Shown here: positions 17,173 to 26,044 of the stretch, one piece after another
Layout of the letters: each line of letters opens with the position of its first letter
Numbering within the stretch: the stretch's first letter is position 1
Origin: an uncultured Acidimicrobiaceae bacterium
GTDB lineage: Bacteria > Actinomycetota > Acidimicrobiia > Acidimicrobiales > SZUA-35
Assembly: GCA_947259095.1 (NCBI GenBank)
Contig: CAMYLA010000002.1
Span: 62,001-126,000 of the forward strand
Direction of reading: 5' to 3'
DNA: 64,000 nucleotides
Position numbers and translations under genes: made by a program
The notes under the pieces: model-generated
Seen by the model: only the letters and a program-made list of their open reading frames with translations
Database searches by the model: none
What the model was told of the DNA's origin: nothing

Positions 17173-19742
17173 GCCCGGCTCCGGGGGGACTCGATCGGTG
17201 TGGTCACCGACCGCTGGGGGAGCTGGCGTCGGAAGAAGTCGGCGGCCAGGGCATCGGCGGCCAGGTCCAGCTGACCCCGGACGGTCGCCACCAACTCGAG
17301 CAGCTGGTCACGTTGCCCTCCGTCGCCGACCCGGGCCAGGGCCTCGGTGTCGACCTCCTGGAGTCGGCGGGCCACCTCGAGCACCGGCGGCGTGGCCGAC
17401 AGGCCGGCGCCCTCGGGCTGCCCGGCCCGCAACAGGGCCAGGTCGTCGCCAAGCCGGTCGAGTTGGAACCGGAGCGACCGAGGGTTGCCGCTGTCGCTGA
17501 ACAGCAACTCCAGCAGCGTCGAGAGCCTGGCCTGCCAGAGATAGCGGCGCCGGTAGGTGATGATGCTCTCGTTGGCCGCGGCCACCGACTCCAGCAGCAG
17601 GCCCTCGGTCATCGGGCTCCGGGACCGGCCGAGGGTGTCACCGACGAGGGCCGCGGTGTGCAGGGCCCGTTCGATTCGGCGTCCGGCGTCCATGAAGTGC
17701 CAGCCCTGGTCCCTGACCATGGACTCGGTGGCCAGGCCCGACAGCGAGAGCAACCCGTGGAGCAGGTCGTTCAAGACCATGGTCACCGCTTCGTCGCGCT
17801 CGGGGGTGGCGGCATCGAGATCCTCGATCCGGCGCTGGAGGGACCCGACCACCAGCCAGGTGTCGACCGAGAGCTGGTCTCTGACCACCTCGATGGCGGC
17901 CAGCATATGGTCGACGGCGTGGCCAACGGTCCCGGGGCGGCCGGCGTCTGACACCAGGGCGAACAGCTCGGCGCCGGGGTCGTCCAATCGGGCCTCGGCA
18001 TCGTCGCCGACGAAACCGGGCCAGGTCCCGGTGATGCGGGTGGTGGCCTCCAGCAGGGCCCGCAACGCCTCCCGCCCCGGGCCGTCCGCCACATTCTGGA
18101 AGTCGGCCCGGCGCTGGTTGACCGCCCGCAGGAGCCGGACCGTGGCCTCGGCCCGCTCGGCGTAGCGGCCGAGCCAGAACAGATTCTCGGCCGCCCGAGC
18201 CGGGATGGAGCCGACGGCGGCCACCGCCCCGCCGATGCGGATCGGGGCCGGGTCGCCGATCGACTGCGGGTCCGGCCCCAGCACCCAGGTGTCCTTGGCC
18301 ACCGCCCCCACCCGGTTGGCGATGGGCTGGGTCGGATCGGCGGTGGCGGTTCGAGCCAACCCGCCCGGCATGGCCCGGTAGTTGCCATCGTCGGCCACGG
18401 TGAAGGTCCGCAACACCGTGGCCCTCGGCTCCAGTCGCCCGTCGACGAGGACCGGTGAGGTGGTGGGCTCGATCCGCTCCTGGCCGACCCAGCGGTGGGG
18501 TTCGGCCTCGATGCGTCGCCGCAGCTCATCGAGCTCGGCCCTGCCGGCCTGCGAGGTGTCGACCGAGTGGCCGAGCGAGGCCCGGGACAGCGGCCGCACC
18601 ACCAGCCGACCGAAGTTGGCCAGCACGTGGGAGCGGCCGGCGTCCTCGCCACACCACCACGACTCGATCGTCGGCAGCACGAGGTCGGCCCCCAGCACGT
18701 GACGGGACAGCGAACCGAGTATCGACTGGAGGCCGGCGTTCTCCAGGACCCCCGATCCCAGGGTGTTCATCACGCTGACCGCCCCGGTCCGGCAGGCGTC
18801 GACCAAACCGGGAACCCCCAGCGTCGAGTCGGGCCGAAGCTCCAGGGGATCACAGAACAGGGCGTCGACCCGCCGCAGGATCACATGAACCGGCAGCAGG
18901 TCACTGATCGTACGCAGCCACAACGTGCCGTCCCGGATCCGCAGATCCCCACCCTCGACCAGCGGATACCCCAACCGGCTGGCGATGGTGCCATGCTCGA
19001 AGGCCGTCTCCGACAGCGAGCCGGGGCTCAGCACCACCACCGTGGGGTTCTCGACCCCCGGCGGGGCCAACGACTGGACCGCCTCCCGGAAGGCCCGCAT
19101 GAACGGTGCAAGGCGCCGGACCTCGGCCCGGTGGAACAGGGCCGGGAACACCCGGGCCAGGATCCGCCGGTTCTCCAGGGCGTAGGCCATGCCGGACGGG
19201 GCCTGGGTTCGGTGACCGAAGGACCGCCAGGCGCCGTCGGCGCCGCGGTAGAGATCGGTGGCCGACAGGATCAGCTGGCGGTTCCCGGGGATGACGATGC
19301 CGTCGCAGGCTCGGATGAAGTGGGGGTCGGACAGGATCATGGCCGGCGGGATCACGCCGGACCGCAGGAGCAGGCGCGGGCCGTAGAGGTCGGTGAGGAT
19401 CTGGTCGAGCAGCTCCGCCCGTTGGACCGCTCCCCGCTCCACGGCCGACCACTCCTGCTCGGGGATGACCAGTGGCGCCGGATCGAGCTGCCACGGTCGG
19501 TGGGGGCGGTCGGCGGCCATGACATTGTAGGTGACGCCGTCCTGTTCGAGCTGGAGCCGGATCTCTGCCTGGCGGCGCAGCAGCTCGGTCTCACCGAGGC
19601 GGCGGTAGCCATCGATCAGCTCCAGCCAGTGGGGCCGCAGCCCGCCATCGGGCCCGGTCAGCTCGTCGGGCTGCCCCGAGCCGGCTCGACCGACGGCATC
19701 GAGGTAACGACCGACCATGTCGTCGGTCGACGACATGGTCAT
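17169..19742 (-). CDS. circularly permuted ATP-grasp ligase fused to an alpha-E domain
   Basis: An 857-residue fusion. The N-terminal part (about 1-480) is a circularly permuted type 2 ATP-grasp ligase: LILSDPHFIRACDGI, YALENRRILARVFP, VVVLSPGSLSETAFEH and the GYPLVEGGDLRIRDG strand. Residues from about 510 form the helical alpha-E domain (AENLFWLGRYAERAEATVRL, then DAGRRIERALHTAALV). The two halves are separate genes in the divergent operon at 23.3-25.8 kb. The start overlaps the DUF2126 gene by 4 bases. It probably activates a carboxylate with ATP to form an amide bond. Confidence 0.88.
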   Translation of the reverse strand: MTMSSTDDMVGRYLDAVGRAGSGQPDELTGPDGGLRPHWLELIDGYRRLGETELLRRQAEIRLQLEQDGVTYNVMAADRPHRPWQLDPAPLVIPEQEWSAVERGAVQRAELLDQILTDLYGPRLLLRSGVIPPAMILSDPHFIRACDGIVIPGNRQLILSATDLYRGADGAWRSFGHRTQAPSGMAYALENRRILARVFPALFHRAEVRRLAPFMRAFREAVQSLAPPGVENPTVVVLSPGSLSETAFEHGTIASRLGYPLVEGGDLRIRDGTLWLRTISDLLPVHVILRRVDALFCDPLELRPDSTLGVPGLVDACRTGAVSVMNTLGSGVLENAGLQSILGSLSRHVLGADLVLPTIESWWCGEDAGRSHVLANFGRLVVRPLSRASLGHSVDTSQAGRAELDELRRRIEAEPHRWVGQERIEPTTSPVLVDGRLEPRATVLRTFTVADDGNYRAMPGGLARTATADPTQPIANRVGAVAKDTWVLGPDPQSIGDPAPIRIGGAVAAVGSIPARAAENLFWLGRYAERAEATVRLLRAVNQRRADFQNVADGPGREALRALLEATTRITGTWPGFVGDDAEARLDDPGAELFALVSDAGRPGTVGHAVDHMLAAIEVVRDQLSVDTWLVVGSLQRRIEDLDAATPERDEAVTMVLNDLLHGLLSLSGLATESMVRDQGWHFMDAGRRIERALHTAALVGDTLGRSRSPMTEGLLLESVAAANESIITYRRRYLWQARLSTLLELLFSDSGNPRSLRFQLDRLGDDLALLRAGQPEGAGLSATPPVLEVARRLQEVDTEALARVGDGGQRDQLLELVATVRGQLDLAADALAADFFRRQLPQRSVTTPIESPRSRA

Positions 19743-22700
19743 CGATCGTCCCGGGCCTCGGGGAACCGTCGCAGGTCGAGGGTCCGCCGGTTGTCCCGGT
19801 GGACGGTGGCGGCCAGCCGGGCATCGAGGTGGGCAACGTCGATCCGGCCCGGGGTGTGGCCGTGGCGGAAGAACCGGCTCACCCGCCTGGCCTCGGCCTC
19901 GGCGGCGTTGACCGGCAGGGTCTCGTAGGCCAGGCCGCCGGGGTGGGAGACCCGATAGGTACAGCCGCCAACCGATCGTTCGCTCCAGCGGTCGACCAGA
20001 TCGAACACCAGCGGGTCGTGGACGCCGATGGTGGGATGGAGGGCGGAGTGGGGAGCCCAGGCCTTGAACCGGACCCCCGCCACCCCGACCCCCGGGACGC
20101 TGGTCGGCTGCAACGGGACCGGTACCCCATTGCAGGTCAGGATGTGGCGGGCCTCGTTGAACCCCTCCACCATCACCTGGAGCCGTTCGACCGATGAGTC
20201 GACGTAGCGGGCGGTGGCGGCGGCCCCGACCTCCTCACCCAGCACGTGCCACGGCTCGATGGCGTTGCGTAGCTCGAGGCGGACGTCGTCGAGCTCCAAC
20301 TCACCGATCAGTGGGAAGCGGAACTCGAGGAACGGTTCGAGCCAGGCCGAGTCGAAGTCGAGATCGTGGGCCACCAGGTCGTTGACCACGTCGTGGATGT
20401 CGAGCCGGACGAACCAGGGCAACAGGAACCGATCGTAGAGATCCGGGCCCCACCGGACGAGCCCGCCCCGGTACGGATCCTCCCAGAAACGCACCACCAT
20501 GGCCCGCACCAGAAGGGCCTGAACCAGCGCCATCTGAGGATGGGGCGGCATCTCCATGGCCCGCAGCTCCAGCAGTCCGAGCCTGCCCCGCTCCGAGCCG
20601 GGGCTGAACAGCTTGTCGATACAGAACTCGGCCCGGTGGGTATTGCCGGTCAGGTCGACCAACAGGTTGCGGAGCAGGCGGTCGACCCACCACGGCGGTA
20701 CGTCCCCGCCGTGGCGTTCCAGCTCCGCGAAGGCGATCTCCAGCTCGTAGAGGTTGTCGCCCCGGCCCTCGTCGACCCGGGGGGCCTGGCTGGTCGGGCC
20801 GATGAAGCGCCCGGAGAACAGGTAGGAGAGCGCGGGATGGTGCTGCCAGTAGGTCACCATGCTTTGCAGCAGGTCGGGCCGTCGCAGCAGTGGGCTGTCG
20901 GCCGGTGTCGCCCCGCCGAGGGTGACGTGATTGCCGCCCCCGGTCCCGGTGTGGGTGCCGTCGATGGCGAACTTCTCGGTCCCCAGCCGGGTCAGGCTGG
21001 CCTCGGTGTACAGGCCCTCGATCACCTCCCGGAAGTCGGTCCATGACCGGGTGGGCTGGATGTTGACCTCGATGACGCCGGGGTCGGGGGTGACCACCAG
21101 GGTCGACAGCCGGGGGTCCCGGGGCAGGGGGTAGCCCTCGAGCACCACCTCGAGGTCGAGCTCGGCCGCCACCGACTCGATCATCGCCACCAGCTCGACG
21201 GCGTGCTCGGCCCGCTGCAGCGGGGGGAGAAAGATCCGGAGATGACCATCGCCGATCTCGAACGCCAGCGCGGTTGGAGGTACCTCGTGGCGGGCCGCCA
21301 GGTTGGCCGGGCCGACGACGCCGGTCGGCTCTGGCAGGGCGCCCCGGACCTCATAGGCCGAACGCTCATAGGTCGGCGGCACGTCGGACCAGGTGAGGGA
21401 GTCGAGGGGGAGCCGCAGCCCGATCGGGGAATCCCCGGGAATCAGATACAGCCGGCCCCGGCGAAGGTGCCAGCGGGTGCTGACCCAGCCATCGCCGTCG
21501 GGGGCCGGGTGGATCGGGAGCACGAAGCCGAGCGGCCGGGCGGCCTCGCCCGCCAGCCGCTCGATCAGCTCGACCCTGGCATCGGGTTCGGCCTGCCGAT
21601 CGGCCTCGTCCCCGGTCACGTCGGCCGCCGGTGGCTCGCCGGCCGGGAGCCTGGCCTCCTGCCAGGCCCGGTCGATCGGGTCCTCCCAGGCCGGGACCAC
21701 CGCCTCGGGATCGAGGCCGAAGCGGGCCGCCACGGCCATGGCGAAGCGCTCGGCGTCGGCCAGGGTCTGGTTGCCGGGCTCTTCGGTGGAGGCCAGCAGC
21801 GCCGGCTCGCCCCACAACGGTCGGCCGTCGTTGCGCCACACCACCGCCCGCTGCCAGCGGGGCAGCGGCTCGCCGGGATACCACTTGCCCTGGCCGTGCT
21901 GGATCAGCCCCCCGGGGGCAAAGCGCTTCTGGAGCCGACCCAGCAGCTCGACGGCGAGGCGGCGTTTGGCCGGACCGTCGGCGGCGATGTTCCACTCCTC
22001 GCCGTCCATGTCGTCGATCGAGACGAAGGTGGGCTCGCCCCCCATGGTGAGCCGGACGTCGCCACCCTCCAGGCGCTCGTCGACCCGGGCCCCCAGCCAG
22101 TCGATCCGGTCCCACTGGGCCGGCGAGTAGGGAAGCGTCACCCGAGGAACCTCGCGGACCCGGTGGACGGTGTTGTGATACTCGAAGGTCACCTCGGCCG
22201 GCCCGGTGGCGCCGGTGACCGGTGCTGCGGTTGCCGGGTGGGGAGTGCAGGCCAGGGGGATGTGGCCCTCGCCGGCCAGCAGCCCGGAGGTGGGGTCGAG
22301 CCCGATCCAGCCCGCACCGGGCACATACACTTCGGCCCAGGCGTGGAGGTCGGTGAAGTCGGCGGTGGGGCCGCCGGGCCCGTCGAGGGACGCCCGGTCC
22401 AGCCCCGGGAGCCGATCGGGGACGAGCTGGACCAGGTAGCCGGACACGAATCGGGCGGCCAGGCCGAGCCGTCGGAGGGCCTCGACCAGCAGCCAGCCGC
22501 TGTCGCGGCAGGATCCGATGGCCCGCTCCAGGGTGCGCTCGGGGCTCTGGACCCCGGGCTCCATCCGGATCGAGTACTCGACCCGCTCGAACAGTCTGCG
22601 GTTGAGCTCGACCAGGAAGTCGACGATCGGTGTACCAGACCCGGGTGGCGGCCGATCGTGGCCGATCCCGTCGCCGGCCGGGCCGGCCGCATCGTCCAGC

Positions 22701-23092
22701 CAGGCCCGCAGCAGGGGCCCGGTGTCGGTGGCGGGGCGGAGATAGGGCTCGAGGTCGGCGGCAAGGGCCTGCTCGTAGACGAAGGGGTAGGTCTCGGCCG
22801 ATTCCTCGACGAAGAAGTCGAACGGGTTGACGACCGTCAGATCGGCGATCAGGTCGACCGTGAACTCCAGGTGGTCGGCCGGCTCGGGGAACACCAGCCG
22901 GGCCATGAAGTTGCCGAACGGATCCTGCTGCCAGTTGAGGAAATGGTCGGCGGGCGACACCTTGAGGCTGTAGGCGTCGATCGGGGTCCGGCAGTGGGGG
23001 GCCGGTCGCAGCCGCAGCACATGGGGTTGGATGTCGACGGCACGGTCGAACCGGTAGCTGGTCCGATGCTCGATTCCGACATGAATACCCAC
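19739..23092 (-). CDS. large DUF2126-containing transglutaminase-like protein
   Basis: A 1117-residue protein. The N-terminal transglutaminase core has Cys195 (GSCRDSGW), His250 (LHAW) and Asp266 (DPTSG). After about residue 330 comes the long DUF2126 region with LTMGGEPTFVSIDDMDGEEW and GGGNHVTLGG, resembling a glutamine-synthetase-like ligase fold in published domain analyses. GTG start. It is first in the four-gene operon (overlaps of 4 bases to the next gene and from there to the third). Full length for the family, no breaks seen. Confidence 0.88.
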   Translation of the reverse strand: MGIHVGIEHRTSYRFDRAVDIQPHVLRLRPAPHCRTPIDAYSLKVSPADHFLNWQQDPFGNFMARLVFPEPADHLEFTVDLIADLTVVNPFDFFVEESAETYPFVYEQALAADLEPYLRPATDTGPLLRAWLDDAAGPAGDGIGHDRPPPGSGTPIVDFLVELNRRLFERVEYSIRMEPGVQSPERTLERAIGSCRDSGWLLVEALRRLGLAARFVSGYLVQLVPDRLPGLDRASLDGPGGPTADFTDLHAWAEVYVPGAGWIGLDPTSGLLAGEGHIPLACTPHPATAAPVTGATGPAEVTFEYHNTVHRVREVPRVTLPYSPAQWDRIDWLGARVDERLEGGDVRLTMGGEPTFVSIDDMDGEEWNIAADGPAKRRLAVELLGRLQKRFAPGGLIQHGQGKWYPGEPLPRWQRAVVWRNDGRPLWGEPALLASTEEPGNQTLADAERFAMAVAARFGLDPEAVVPAWEDPIDRAWQEARLPAGEPPAADVTGDEADRQAEPDARVELIERLAGEAARPLGFVLPIHPAPDGDGWVSTRWHLRRGRLYLIPGDSPIGLRLPLDSLTWSDVPPTYERSAYEVRGALPEPTGVVGPANLAARHEVPPTALAFEIGDGHLRIFLPPLQRAEHAVELVAMIESVAAELDLEVVLEGYPLPRDPRLSTLVVTPDPGVIEVNIQPTRSWTDFREVIEGLYTEASLTRLGTEKFAIDGTHTGTGGGNHVTLGGATPADSPLLRRPDLLQSMVTYWQHHPALSYLFSGRFIGPTSQAPRVDEGRGDNLYELEIAFAELERHGGDVPPWWVDRLLRNLLVDLTGNTHRAEFCIDKLFSPGSERGRLGLLELRAMEMPPHPQMALVQALLVRAMVVRFWEDPYRGGLVRWGPDLYDRFLLPWFVRLDIHDVVNDLVAHDLDFDSAWLEPFLEFRFPLIGELELDDVRLELRNAIEPWHVLGEEVGAAATARYVDSSVERLQVMVEGFNEARHILTCNGVPVPLQPTSVPGVGVAGVRFKAWAPHSALHPTIGVHDPLVFDLVDRWSERSVGGCTYRVSHPGGLAYETLPVNAAEAEARRVSRFFRHGHTPGRIDVAHLDARLAATVHRDNRRTLDLRRFPEARDDR

Positions 23093-23262
23093 GTGCCCAC
23101 CCTGCTACCGCTCGAACGGTTTGTCGATACTAACCCTTGCCGCCGGAGACGGGAGTCCCCCGGGACCCTCAATCCGGCCGCCGAGGGGCCGACGGGAAGC
23201 AATTCACGGTCCCGTAACACCTCGGAAAAGATCCGGAGCCAAAGCGACCGTAGACAGGGATT

Positions 23263-24834
23263 ATGTCCGGGCCATGGGTCGAATACGACACGAGCGTCGC
23301 CTACGACGAGATGCTCTCCCTCGACGGCGCGCCGCGGGCCGGCTGCCATGACGTGTTGGCCCGGCTGCGCAGCCTCGGCCCCGAGCTGTTCGAGCGCCAG
23401 CAGGCCGGCGAGGCGGCCATCCGCTCGATGGGTATCACGTTTTCACTACCAGGTTCACTGTCCGGTTCACCGTCCGGTTCACTGTCCGGTTCACCGTCCG
23501 GTTCACTGTCCGGAGCGGAGGGTGACATCGATCGGAGCTGGCCGATCGACTTGATCCCCCGGATCATCGCCCACCAGGAGTGGGCCGAGGTGTCGGCCGG
23601 TCTGATCCAACGGCTTCGGGCCCTCAACCACTTCATCGACGATCTCTACCACGACCAGGAGGTGCTGCGGGACGGGCTTCTCCCCTCGGCGTTGATCGAG
23701 GAGTCGCCGAACTTCCAGCCGGTCTGCCGGGGGGTGCAGGTGCCGAACGGCGTGTGGGCCCACATCTGCGGTACCGACCTGGTCCGCGACCGAACCGGCC
23801 GCTTCCTGGTGCTGGAGGACAATCTGCGGATCCCCTCCGGGGTGTCCTACATGCTGGAGAACCGCCAGGTCTCCAAGCGGGTCTTCGCCGATCTGTTCCG
23901 TGACCTCGACATTCTCCCGGTCGAGGGGTACGTCGACCGGCTGGGCGGCACGCTGCGGGAGCTGTCGCCCCGGACCGGGACCGACCCGATCGTGGTGGTG
24001 CTGACGCCCGGGATCTACAACTCGGCCTACTACGAGCACGCGTTCCTGGCGGCTCGGATCGGAGCCCACCTGGTTGAGGGCTCGGACCTGATGGTCGAGG
24101 ACGACGTCGTCTGGATGCGTACCGTCAGCGGGCCGGTCCGGGTTGACGTGATCTATCGCCGGGTCGACGACGCCTTCCTCGATCCCGACGTGTTCCACCC
24201 CGAATCGGTGCTGGGGGCGGCCGGGCTCATCTCGGCCTGGCGAGCCGGCAACGTGGCGCTGGCAAACGCCCCCGGAGCCGGGGTTGCCGATGACAAAGTC
24301 ATCTACTCCTATGTGCCGGACCTCATCGAGTACTACCTTGGAGAGAAGCCGATACTGGCCAACGTCGAGACCTGGCGGCTCCACGAACCGGATCACCGGG
24401 CCCACGTGCTGTCGGATCTGTCGCAGTTCGTGTGCAAACCGGCAAACGAGGCCGGCGGCAAGGGGGTGACGATCGGCTCCCAAGCGACCGGGGTCGAGCT
24501 CGAAGAGCTGAGGCGCCAGATCGAAGGCGACCCCCGAAACTGGATCGCCCAGCCCATCCTGGAGTTGTCGACCGCCCCCACCATCGTCGACGGCCGGGTG
24601 GTGCCCCGCCACATCGACCTCCGGCCTTTCATCCTCAGCGGCCAAAGACCCTACGTGACCGCCGGAGGCCTGACCCGGGTGGCCATGCGGGAGGGCTCGC
24701 TGATCGTCAACAGCTCCCAGGGGGGCGGGAGCAAGGACACCTGGATCGTCGATCCGTCGGTCGGATGCTCCAACCCGGACCTCGATCCCGATCCCGACCC
24801 CGACCTTGATTCCGACCTCGATCCCGACGCCTAG
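23263..24834 (+). CDS. circularly permuted type 2 ATP-grasp protein
   Basis: A 523-residue stand-alone ligase: HICGTDLVRDRTGRFLVLED, SYMLENRQVSKRVF, VVVLTPGIYNSAYYEHAFLA, the nucleotide-binding KPANEAGGKGVTIG, and a C-terminal RPFILSGQRPYVTAGGLTRV. Two low-complexity insertions are odd: a Ser/Gly/Leu/Pro repeat at about residues 63-84 and an acidic Asp-Pro tail (last 18 residues). Starts divergently 170 bp from the DUF2126 gene and 8 bp before the alpha-E gene, with which it surely works. Confidence 0.88.
   Translation: MSGPWVEYDTSVAYDEMLSLDGAPRAGCHDVLARLRSLGPELFERQQAGEAAIRSMGITFSLPGSLSGSPSGSLSGSPSGSLSGAEGDIDRSWPIDLIPRIIAHQEWAEVSAGLIQRLRALNHFIDDLYHDQEVLRDGLLPSALIEESPNFQPVCRGVQVPNGVWAHICGTDLVRDRTGRFLVLEDNLRIPSGVSYMLENRQVSKRVFADLFRDLDILPVEGYVDRLGGTLRELSPRTGTDPIVVVLTPGIYNSAYYEHAFLAARIGAHLVEGSDLMVEDDVVWMRTVSGPVRVDVIYRRVDDAFLDPDVFHPESVLGAAGLISAWRAGNVALANAPGAGVADDKVIYSYVPDLIEYYLGEKPILANVETWRLHEPDHRAHVLSDLSQFVCKPANEAGGKGVTIGSQATGVELEELRRQIEGDPRNWIAQPILELSTAPTIVDGRVVPRHIDLRPFILSGQRPYVTAGGLTRVAMREGSLIVNSSQGGGSKDTWIVDPSVGCSNPDLDPDPDPDLDSDLDPDA
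23451..23513 (+). repeat. 12-bp tandem repeat inside the ATP-grasp gene
   Basis: Five copies of GGTTCACTGTCC alternating with GGTTCACCGTCC. It keeps the frame and codes a Gly-Ser-Leu/Pro-Ser linker. Family members normally lack this loop. Confidence 0.85.
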
Positions 24835-24842
24835 GAGGCACC

Positions 24843-25838
24843 GTGTATCACCCGACGTCATCGCCACTCCTGCTCTCCCGGGTCGCCGAGAGCGCCTACT
24901 GGGCCGGCCGTTACCTGGAGCGGGCCGAGGGTACGGCCCGGCTCATTCGTTCCCACTCCGATCTGATCATCGATCTGCCTCGGAGCGCCACGCTGGGGTG
25001 GCAGCCCCTGCTGGCCGTGCTCGGCCTGGAAGCTGAGGACCAGGCGCTCGGGACGGCGGGCGGGCCGGTGGCGACCGAGGAGCGGGTGGTGGCCCTGCTG
25101 GCCGCCGACCCCGAGATGTCGAGCTCGGTCGTGGCCTCGGTCGACGGGGTCCACCGGAACCTCCGACTGACCCGGGCCGTCATGCCGATCGATGCGGCCG
25201 AGGTGTTGACCGAGCTCCATGACTTCGTGTCGGACAGCGCCGGTCTGGCCGTCGACCGCAAGACGAGGACCGACTGGCTGTCAGCGGTCATCCGCCGCTG
25301 CCAGACCCTGACCGGCATCCTGTCCGACACGATGAGCCATGACGACGCCTACTCGTTCTTCACCATCGGGCGGCAGCTGGAGCGGGCCGACCTGACATCG
25401 CGGGTGCTCGACGTCCAGGCCAACGTGTTGACCCACCGCTGTGGCGACGCCCTGGAGCCCTATCTGGACATCTCGTGGTTCGCCGCCCTCCGCTCGGTCA
25501 GCGCCCTCCAGGCCTTCCGGCGCTCCGGGCTGCCGGCCACCCCCGAGGCCAAGGTCAGCTTTCTGCTGCGGGACGTGAAGTGCCCCCGGACCGTCGAGTC
25601 GTGTCTGGTGGAGACCGCTCGGTGGTTGTTGGAGATCCCCGGCCACGGCGAGCCCATGGCCCGATGCGCCTCGGCCCAGGGCCTCCTCGAGCAGGCCGAT
25701 GCGGCGGCCCTGGTGTCGACGGGACTGCACGACTTCACCGACGAGCTGCAGCTGGCCGTCGGTCAGATCCACCAGTCCATCGCCACCAGCTGGTTCGAGC
25801 CGGTACGAACCACAACCCGACGCTCGGTTTCGGGCTAG
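24843..25838 (+). CDS. alpha-E domain protein
   Basis: A 331-residue all-helical protein: LLSRVAESAYWAGRYLERAE at the N-terminus, RTDWLSAVIRRCQTLTG, then FFTIGRQLERADLTSRVLDV, hallmarks of alpha-E proteins. Their biochemical role is unknown; they always travel with ATP-grasp and transglutaminase genes. GTG start with AGGAGG upstream; 8 bp from the ATP-grasp stop, so same operon. Confidence 0.88.
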   Translation: MYHPTSSPLLLSRVAESAYWAGRYLERAEGTARLIRSHSDLIIDLPRSATLGWQPLLAVLGLEAEDQALGTAGGPVATEERVVALLAADPEMSSSVVASVDGVHRNLRLTRAVMPIDAAEVLTELHDFVSDSAGLAVDRKTRTDWLSAVIRRCQTLTGILSDTMSHDDAYSFFTIGRQLERADLTSRVLDVQANVLTHRCGDALEPYLDISWFAALRSVSALQAFRRSGLPATPEAKVSFLLRDVKCPRTVESCLVETARWLLEIPGHGEPMARCASAQGLLEQADAAALVSTGLHDFTDELQLAVGQIHQSIATSWFEPVRTTTRRSVSG

Positions 25839-25999
25839 CGGTCCGGGAAGTCGGCCAATCACGGCCACCGTGTCGGTGTCGATCAACCCCTCGAACGCGA
25901 ACCGAGGCCTGCACCCGACGGCGCCTCACGCCTTTTCTGTCGTGCGACCACCATGTCCTAACCTCGATGGGATGCGTCGATCGAGGTGATGGGCGTAGG

Positions 26000-26035
26000 A
26001 CGTTGGCTTCGACGTTGGCAACGACGTTGGCAAGG
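26000..26035 (+). repeat. 12-bp tandem repeat, three imperfect copies
   Basis: ACGTTGGCTTCG, ACGTTGGCAACG, ACGTTGGCAAGG in the leader of the monooxygenase gene; the last copy supplies the start of its AAGGAGG ribosome site. Confidence 0.7.
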
Positions 26036-26044
26036 AGGACCCAG

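Noticed and set aside
23451..23513. Possible CRISPR or regulatory repeat
   Set aside because: It is an in-frame 12-bp expansion inside the ATP-grasp gene.
21203..23554. Long open frame on the plus strand opposite the DUF2126 gene
   Set aside because: High-GC antisense shadow: the minus-strand protein has all family motifs, the plus frame has none.
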